Under the pieces are notes generated by a model. The model did not search any database and was not told the origin of the DNA. It saw only the letters and a program-made list of their open reading frames with translations. A stretch of DNA of 22,431 bases from CAYTLQ01 sp964438715 (GTDB lineage Bacteria; Bacteroidota; Ignavibacteria; Ignavibacteriales; Ignavibacteriaceae), in NCBI GenBank assembly GCA_964438715.1, contig CAYTLQ010000084.1, forward strand, positions 1 through 22,431, given 5' to 3'. Positions 17,950 through 22,431 of this stretch are shown here, piece after piece (position 1 is the first letter of the stretch; each line of letters begins with the position of its first letter). The translations under genes and the position numbers were made by a program.

Positions 17950-19224
17950 TTATTGCCAAATTTGATTAAATATATTCTCATCAAATTCTCCAAGTATATT
18001 TTCTAATTTAATCTTCATATTTCTTTCAACCATTGTAATTGCTTGTTCTGCATTTTGAGGAATAAAAGATAACTCTTGTTCGGAAAGTTTTGCATCATCT
18101 GGAACTCTGATAAAACATTCACCTGCTATTAAAGACATGACAGCACCTTTTATCTCAGCTTGTTCTAAGTCAAACATATCATTTAACTTGTCAATGATAT
18201 CTCCGAGTTTGACTTGTTGGAAATCTAATTTGTTCTCTGCTAAATATTCTGAGATATTAAATAACACTTCTCTGTTAAATTGTTTGAATGTTGGAAGTCC
18301 TTTCTCTAAAATTTTAATATAATTATCATCTGTATGAATTTGTCCAAGGTCTGTTATGTAATCCAAATCTTCATATCCTTTTAATTTTGTTTCATTTAAG
18401 ACAAGTCTGTATTCGCTTGGTGCTTTAAAAACTAATTTACATTTGGTCTGATAGGACGCAAACCTTATAAAGTCAGTAAATTTAACAAAACCAAGTTGAA
18501 AGTAATTAAAGCCACTAAACCTGTAATCTAATAATTGACTTAATACAGAAATATTAAGTCCTACATTGGACAATAATGCAACAGCATCTCTATGGTCAGC
18601 TAAAAAGTTAAATATTTCTTTTGAAACTTTAATTAAATCCTCTCTATTTGGATTTTGAATGGGCTTATATTTTTTTGTAAATGCAAGAACAACCGGGTCG
18701 TTATTTAATGTTGTTCCTATGTTTGTTGTTTTTGTAACTAATAGTTCATCCTTTGGTTCTTCTATCCATATAAAATCGTCTGTTACCGCTTCAAAAACCT
18801 TATTAGCAGTCCTTTTAAATGCACAACCAATAACCATTTTACCATACTCGTGTAGTTTTTTAGCGAGAGAAGAAAAACCTCCGTCACCTGATACTATTAC
18901 AAATACTTCAATAGCACTTTTAGTATAGGCAATATCTATTGCGTCAATTGCTAATTGAATATCGGATGCATTTTTCTGTGAACCTTTCCCAAAGCCAAAC
19001 ATTTGAATTGGCTCAATTCCTAATTCTACAATGTCTCCCCGTAAAATATTCAAACGAGGGTCACTCCAATTTGCATAAGCTCGTTGAATTGCAATTTTGC
19101 CCGTTTCCTTCTTTTTGATTTCATTAAAAATGTCTTTCAGTGATAAAGTAGCAAGCATATCACTTTTACCGTATCCGCCAATAAGGTTCTCAATATCGTA
19201 AAGAATGGCTGTGTTAAATTTCAT
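17950..19224 (-). CDS. NYN (PIN-like) nuclease domain protein with LOTUS/OST-HTH domain
   Basis: A 424-residue protein, cytoplasmic by lack of a signal or membrane segment. Residues 1-150 form a NYN/DUF88 PIN-fold domain: YDIENL (Asp10, Asn13), ASDIQLAIDAI (Asp88, Asp94) and VSGDGGFSSLA (Asp114) supply the acidic metal-binding set of NYN ribonucleases. Residues about 195-276 (FNFLADHR...GLNISVLSQLL...YRLVL) resemble a LOTUS/OST-HTH domain, an RNA-binding winged helix often joined to NYN. The remaining 150 residues are helical and not assigned. The start at 19224 (MKFNTAILYDIENL) is chosen because upstream codons lie in the attC repeat; an ATG at 19248 formed by the GTTATG recombination box is possible. 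RNA cleavage or quality control, perhaps antiviral, is inferred from family and context. Confidence 0.8.
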   Translation of the reverse strand: MKFNTAILYDIENLIGGYGKSDMLATLSLKDIFNEIKKKETGKIAIQRAYANWSDPRLNILRGDIVELGIEPIQMFGFGKGSQKNASDIQLAIDAIDIAYTKSAIEVFVIVSGDGGFSSLAKKLHEYGKMVIGCAFKRTANKVFEAVTDDFIWIEEPKDELLVTKTTNIGTTLNNDPVVLAFTKKYKPIQNPNREDLIKVSKEIFNFLADHRDAVALLSNVGLNISVLSQLLDYRFSGFNYFQLGFVKFTDFIRFASYQTKCKLVFKAPSEYRLVLNETKLKGYEDLDYITDLGQIHTDDNYIKILEKGLPTFKQFNREVLFNISEYLAENKLDFQQVKLGDIIDKLNDMFDLEQAEIKGAVMSLIAGECFIRVPDDAKLSEQELSFIPQNAEQAITMVERNMKIKLENILGEFDENIFNQIWQ

Positions 19225-19242
19225 TTGTCTTATTTTTAAATT

Positions 19243-19377
19243 GCACATAACGGTTTGCCGCTTGCCGCAGTGGGGGATTTCGGAACACTTCACTGTCAAC
19301 CAAGCACAAATGTTGATAGAAGCACGCACTTGATTTAACCACGTCAGCCCCCATTGCGGCAAACGGCTGTTGGCGGA
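19243..19377 (-). repeat. attC-like site of the MjaI-type R-M cassette
   Basis: Plus-strand limits are GCACATAAC (19243-19251, R') and GTTGGCGGA (19369-19377, R''). Inner arms pair GTTTGCC with GGCAAAC and TGGGGG with CCCCCA. The apex holds a GTCAAC/GTTGAT inverted repeat around AAGCACAAAT. It is nearly identical to the site at 21495-21631 over its whole length. Its R'' matches in inverse the cassette start TCCGCCAAC at 21495-21503. Confidence 0.75.
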
Positions 19378-19391
19378 TGTGGCCCTATCTC

Positions 19392-20090
19392 TCACTTTGT
19401 CAGTCGTTTAATTTCTTGGGCTATCTGGTCAATAACTTCTTCGTTCTTTATTTTGTCGTCAATGCTGAAAACTACGAATACCTGTCCACCGAATTTTTTA
19501 GTGAAGTCATCAAAACTGGCTTTCATTCTCTCGGTTGCTGAATAGTTGCCGAAGTTCGCTTTTGCTGTTACAGGTTTGATTTGAATGCCAAATGCTTTGT
19601 CGCCAACCCAACCGAGATAATCAATATCGCCTGCGTGGTCAAGTTCGGGGTCGCTTTCTTCAAATTTTACATTAGGAAAGGTCTTTGCTAAATTATCTTC
19701 AATTACCGATTTCTCCCTAATAAATCCGTCAAAAGTTCGATTGATTGTAAGGTTGTGAATGTAGTCAATACAGTCCTGTAACGTGAGTTGATTGAATGCT
19801 TCTGTCCATTCAGGAATTACAATTTCCTTGATTTTTACATACAGCCGTTCGCCAAGTTCTTCCAGACTTTCCTTTGTGATTTTACTCGGTGCTTTTCCGT
19901 CTGTAGTTGCATTTTCAAAATACCATTTTTCCCATTCTTCAATAGTTTTTGGCTGGCACTCACGAATAAGTGCCATTACAGCACCAACTTTATTTGGTCT
20001 TGACAACTGATATGTCTGTGTTGCGTAATTGAGAACCTTCTCCTTTTTCCCAAATTCTTTTGAATATCGCTTTATTGTTTGTTTAGCCAT
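19392..20090 (-). CDS. MjaI-family type II restriction endonuclease (predicted CTAG cutter)
   Basis: A 232-residue protein resembling the MjaI restriction endonuclease family. Family-like features are the early RPNKVGAVMALIREC (31-45) and EEWEKWYFEN (51-60) blocks, a helical middle (IDYIHNLTINRTFDGFIREK), and a PD-(D/E)xK-like core, DHAGDIDYLGWVGDKAFGIQIKP. The core has Asp155/Asp157 and a Gln170-x-Lys172 ending; Glu144 or Glu145 may complete it. MjaI recognises CTAG, so this specificity is predicted but not proven. The ATG overlaps the end of the methyltransferase gene by 8 bases (ATGGCTAA), which indicates translational coupling and ties the two as one R-M system. The gene ends 14 bases before the R'' box of its attC. 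No truncation is seen, so the enzyme looks functional. Confidence 0.75.
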   Translation of the reverse strand: MAKQTIKRYSKEFGKKEKVLNYATQTYQLSRPNKVGAVMALIRECQPKTIEEWEKWYFENATTDGKAPSKITKESLEELGERLYVKIKEIVIPEWTEAFNQLTLQDCIDYIHNLTINRTFDGFIREKSVIEDNLAKTFPNVKFEESDPELDHAGDIDYLGWVGDKAFGIQIKPVTAKANFGNYSATERMKASFDDFTKKFGGQVFVVFSIDDKIKNEEVIDQIAQEIKRLTK

Positions 20091-21378
20091 TCTGTTGTTG
20101 CAAGAGGTTTAAAAATTTGTCTTTGTATTTAAAATCAATATCGCTGTCCACTTGCACCAAACCGTTTTTGATTAAATGAGCATTGATACATGTCTTATTT
20201 TCAAGGTAGAGATAGCAAAGCAAATTATTTTCACTGTCGTGCTTCACATTGTCGTATTTCAGAAATACACGTTTCCCTTTTGTTTTTTCAATCAGGAATG
20301 CTGTTGCTTTGCCGTTGATAATCGGGTCTTCTTTTACTCCAAGAAGTTTTACTGTCAAGTCGTTACTTAAACGAATTTTTTCGGGGCTGATAACTTCTTT
20401 TACTGTAAACAATTCTTCTCTTTTACTTGAACTATTCTTATCAATCTTAGAGCCGAATTGAAGTTTTTTTACATCAATTTTTTTGTCAAGTGTATGTGGG
20501 TCTTTAAAAATGTAAGGAAGTTTTTGAATTTCTTTTTCAAAATCTGTTTTTATCGGTTTTTGTTCCAAAAATTCATAAGTCGTTCCGTTTAGGTCTTTCT
20601 GATGAACTTCCAATTGTTCTTTGATGATTGGGATAAACTCGGGATTGATTTCATAGCCAACTGAATTTCTGTCTGTATTTTTTGCTGCTAATGCTGTTGT
20701 TCCGCTTCCTGCAAATGGGTCAAGAACAGTTTCACCAACGAACGAAAACATTTTGATTAGTCGTCTTGGCAATTCTTCCGGGAACATTGCAATATGTCCG
20801 CTTTGTCTTGCCCCTGCGAAGTTCCAATGACCTGCAAAAAATGTGTTCCATTCTTCGGCAGTCATTTTGGATAATTCTTTTTGTTCTTTGGTCGGTTTTG
20901 GACTGTCGCCTAATTTTTTGAAAACAAGAATAAACTCGTAGTCCAATTTCAAAATTCCGTTTCTCGGGTAGGGATATGAACCCATTTGAACTCCACCGCC
21001 AGTTGTATTGGATGTTGTCACCTTTTGCCAAATGATAGCACCCATATAATCGAATCCGATGTTCTCGCAGAATTTGATTATTTCCTCACGAATTGGAATG
21101 ACTTTGTAACGTCCGTAATAAACTGCTCTTGCGAACTGGTCGCCAATGTTTACGCACAACCTGCAACCGTTGTGAAGAGTGCGGTAGCACTCTTTCCAAA
21201 CTAAATTTAGGTTGTTGATGTAATTCTCGTAACTGTCGTGGAAACCAATTTGGTTGTCCGTTCCGTAGTCCTTTAACTGCCAATATGGTGGCGAAGTAAT
21301 AACCAAATGCACCGAATTATCAGGCAATTCAGTCATTTGTCTGCTGTCTCCGTTTATTATTTTATGATGAGTTTTCAA
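20083..21378 (-). CDS. DNA methyltransferase with C-terminal SNase-like domain
   Basis: A 431-residue beta-class DNA amino-methyltransferase: motif IV TSPPYW at 28-33 and the cofactor motif DPFAGSGTT at 220-228. SPPY with MjaI-type partners suggests N4-cytosine methylation of CTAG (inference). Residues about 322-425 look like a staphylococcal-nuclease fold: FTVKEVISPEKIRLSNDLTV, then KLLGVKEDP, then a KGKRVFLKYDN strand, NLLCYLYLENKTCINAHLIKNGL. The SNase catalytic arginines appear lost (KLLGV in place of RLLGV, NNLLCYLYL in place of GRLLAYVY), so a DNA-binding role is more likely than cleavage. The start is a TTG at 21378: an in-frame TAA lies 9 bases upstream, and the TTG gives the usual KIINGD opening before motif IV. 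The next ATG is 14 codons later. It is the first gene of a two-gene cassette. Confidence 0.85.
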   Translation of the reverse strand: MKTHHKIINGDSRQMTELPDNSVHLVITSPPYWQLKDYGTDNQIGFHDSYENYINNLNLVWKECYRTLHNGCRLCVNIGDQFARAVYYGRYKVIPIREEIIKFCENIGFDYMGAIIWQKVTTSNTTGGGVQMGSYPYPRNGILKLDYEFILVFKKLGDSPKPTKEQKELSKMTAEEWNTFFAGHWNFAGARQSGHIAMFPEELPRRLIKMFSFVGETVLDPFAGSGTTALAAKNTDRNSVGYEINPEFIPIIKEQLEVHQKDLNGTTYEFLEQKPIKTDFEKEIQKLPYIFKDPHTLDKKIDVKKLQFGSKIDKNSSSKREELFTVKEVISPEKIRLSNDLTVKLLGVKEDPIINGKATAFLIEKTKGKRVFLKYDNVKHDSENNLLCYLYLENKTCINAHLIKNGLVQVDSDIDFKYKDKFLNLLQQQNG

Positions 21379-21494
21379 AACGTTTTAAATTAAAATTTTC
21401 TATCGGTCAAATTTAGTCAAAATGTCGGGGTCGCCTTTCAAAAGTTATCAAGTTTTCACTTGTCGCCCGATGGTTGCGGTGTCGTTTTGCCATT

Positions 21495-21631
21495 TCCGCC
21501 AACGGTTTGCCGCTTGCCGCAGTGGGGGATTTCGGAGCACTTTACTGTCAACTAAGCACAAATGTTGATAGGAGCACTGCACTTTATTTAACCACGTCAG
21601 CCCCCATTGTGGCAAACGGCTGTTATGCACC
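21495..21631 (-). repeat. attC-like site of the HhH-GPD cassette
   Basis: Plus-strand limits are TCCGCCAAC (21495-21503, R') and GTTATGCACC (21622-21631, R''). The R'' is the exact inverse of GGTGCATAAC at 22398-22407, the start of the same cassette. Inner arms carry TTTGCCGCTTGCCGCAGTG and CCCCCATTGTGGCAAACGG. The stop codon of the upstream HhH-GPD gene (21625-21623) is formed inside the R'' box. Confidence 0.75.
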
Positions 21632-22381
21632 GTTTATATTTATCTTAGGACATAAGTCATTCATGTAACAATTGTTACAGTCGGGTTTTGTCTGTTTGCA
21701 CCATTGTCTGCCAATTTCCCATGCTGAAAAGTCAAAAATACCAGGATATTCTGGGTTCAATTCACGTGCACAATAAAGTAATTGGTCAATAGTAGCATCT
21801 TCTTGTATATACCCTAGTCGTTTAAATACTTTCATTACTTGAATGTCTGGTGATATGTCTATACAAATTCTGTCTTGCATTGGTATTTTAAAGTGTCTTG
21901 ATAAAATATTTGCGGCCATTGTCGAAATTTTTACCCCTACACCGTCAAATTCAAGAAAACGCCTTACAATTGTTGCGCTTCTGGGATTATCTTTCCATAT
22001 TTTCGAAGCATCCCCATCATATTTCTTATGAATTAACTGTATTGCATTAAAGAAATTAATAGCCATTATTTCGTTAAATCTGTGCAACCTTTGTCTAGTG
22101 AATATTTTTATAAAGTCGCCCGATTTTTTTTGTAACAGACGTGTAAACTCAAATCCACCAATTTCTTCTGAAATATGGTAAGGAATAAGCCATGCTCTTT
22201 CTGCTTTTATTTGTCTATCCATAACACAAGAAAGAACAAATGCATGCGGAAAATTTTTTAGGTCATTTAGTAATTTATCCGCATTAGGATTATTAGTAAA
22301 CTTAACTGGTTCAAATGGTTTGGCAAGAAGTTCTTGTCCCCGTTTTATTAATCTTTCTGTTATTAATGACATATTTACCAT
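21623..22381 (-). CDS. Endonuclease III-like HhH-GPD protein with 4Fe-4S cluster motif
   Basis: A 252-residue protein of the HhH-GPD base-excision superfamily. The helix-hairpin-helix is FLEFDGVGVKIS (142-153), with Lys151 at the place of the catalytic lysine of endonuclease III. The following region IDISPDIQVMKVFKRLGY supplies a candidate catalytic Asp (175 or 179). The C-terminus has a perfect C-x6-C-x2-C-x5-C cluster motif (Cys228, 235, 238, 244), the spacing of Nth/MutY. The first half (FVLSCVMDRQIKAERAWLIPY, about 48-68) is not the usual Nth N-terminus and the protein is longer than Nth, so it belongs to a divergent branch, perhaps with a different lesion or modified-base target. It is the sole gene of its cassette. 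Repair glycosylase or defence nuclease remains open. Confidence 0.75.
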   Translation of the reverse strand: MVNMSLITERLIKRGQELLAKPFEPVKFTNNPNADKLLNDLKNFPHAFVLSCVMDRQIKAERAWLIPYHISEEIGGFEFTRLLQKKSGDFIKIFTRQRLHRFNEIMAINFFNAIQLIHKKYDGDASKIWKDNPRSATIVRRFLEFDGVGVKISTMAANILSRHFKIPMQDRICIDISPDIQVMKVFKRLGYIQEDATIDQLLYCARELNPEYPGIFDFSAWEIGRQWCKQTKPDCNNCYMNDLCPKININGA

Positions 22382-22397
22382 GTTGTCTTACTTAAAT

Positions 22398-22431
22398 GGT
22401 GCATAACGTTTTGCCGCTTGCCGCAGTGGGG
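22398..22431 (-). repeat. Partial attC-like site of the next upstream cassette (cut by window end)
   Basis: It begins on the plus strand with GGTGCATAAC (22398-22407) and continues with the same TTTTGCCGCTTGCCGCAGTG arm seen in the two complete sites. It shows that the array continues to the right of the window. Confidence 0.7.

Larger units (their letters stand above)
15740..22431 (-). mobile_element. Integron-type gene cassette array (no integrase in window)
   Basis: Every gene here is on the minus strand and each unit ends in an attC-like imperfect palindrome of about 120-137 bp (15740-15871, 17827-17946, 19243-19377, 21495-21631, and 22398 to the window end). Units start with TTATGC, TTGGCG or TTATGT after a conserved G, and in three units the terminal box is the exact reverse complement of the first bases. 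That is the geometry of integron cassettes, where the start of a cassette pairs with its own R'' box when the cassette is circular. The outer boxes fit GTTRRRY only loosely; only GTT is invariant. The near-identical repeats at 19243, 21495 and 22398 recall the uniform attC sites of chromosomal integrons. The array runs towards priA, so an integrase would be expected beyond the right edge. An integrase-less attC cluster is the alternative. Confidence 0.75.

Noticed and set aside
19225..19395. N-terminal extension of the NYN protein into the upstream repeat
   Set aside because: The 57 extra residues are translated attC sequence (SRLPQWGLTWLN...), and the NYN fold starts at the ATG at 19224.
21448..21630. 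60-codon minus-strand frame with the same SRLPQWGLTWLN motif
   Set aside because: It is a translation of the attC repeat, which explains its similarity to the frame at 19395.
15740..22431. CRISPR array or transposon ends as the explanation of the repeats
   Set aside because: The repeats are over 100 bp, spaced by whole genes, with no regular short spacers. No transposase, tyrosine recombinase or target-site duplication was found.

Overview
The window looks like a chromosome segment of an AT-rich member of the Bacteroidota/Chlorobiota lineage, most likely an Ignavibacteria-type organism. The evidence is a PorV/PorQ-family outer-membrane protein, a giant secreted protein ending in a FlgD-like Ig C-terminal domain of the type IX secretion kind, and AAGGAG-type ribosome sites on several genes. 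This is an inference from protein families; there is no rRNA or tRNA in the window to settle it.

The left two thirds (352-15517) are ordinary plus-strand genes in two tight groups. The first group is a 2379-residue repeat-rich secreted protein, a PorV-like barrel and a second outer-membrane barrel, closed by a long bipartite hairpin (10154-10213). The second group is an AlkC-type DNA glycosylase, an S66 LD-carboxypeptidase, a small lipoprotein and the primosomal helicase PriA, with gaps of 6 to 17 bases.

The right third (about 15740-22431) is different. All genes are on the minus strand and are separated by about 120-137 bp imperfectly palindromic repeats that I interpret as integron attC sites. 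In three successive units the first 9-10 bases of the unit are the exact reverse complement of the last 9-10 bases, as expected for integron gene cassettes. Reading in transcription order (right to left), the passengers are: an endonuclease III-like HhH-GPD iron-sulfur protein; a bicistronic DNA methyltransferase plus MjaI-family restriction enzyme; a NYN-LOTUS putative RNase; and a HindIII-like restriction enzyme plus methyltransferase. The HindIII-like enzyme is interrupted by one in-frame TAA whose first base also completes an AAGCTT site. No integrase gene is visible. Given the attC orientation it would be expected to the right of the window, or the array may be an integrase-less attC cluster.

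Taken together, the right part is a cassette array with nucleic-acid-processing and probably defensive cargo, lying next to and convergent with priA. It carries two complete or decaying type II restriction-modification units, several degenerate junctions, and one attC of a different sequence type.
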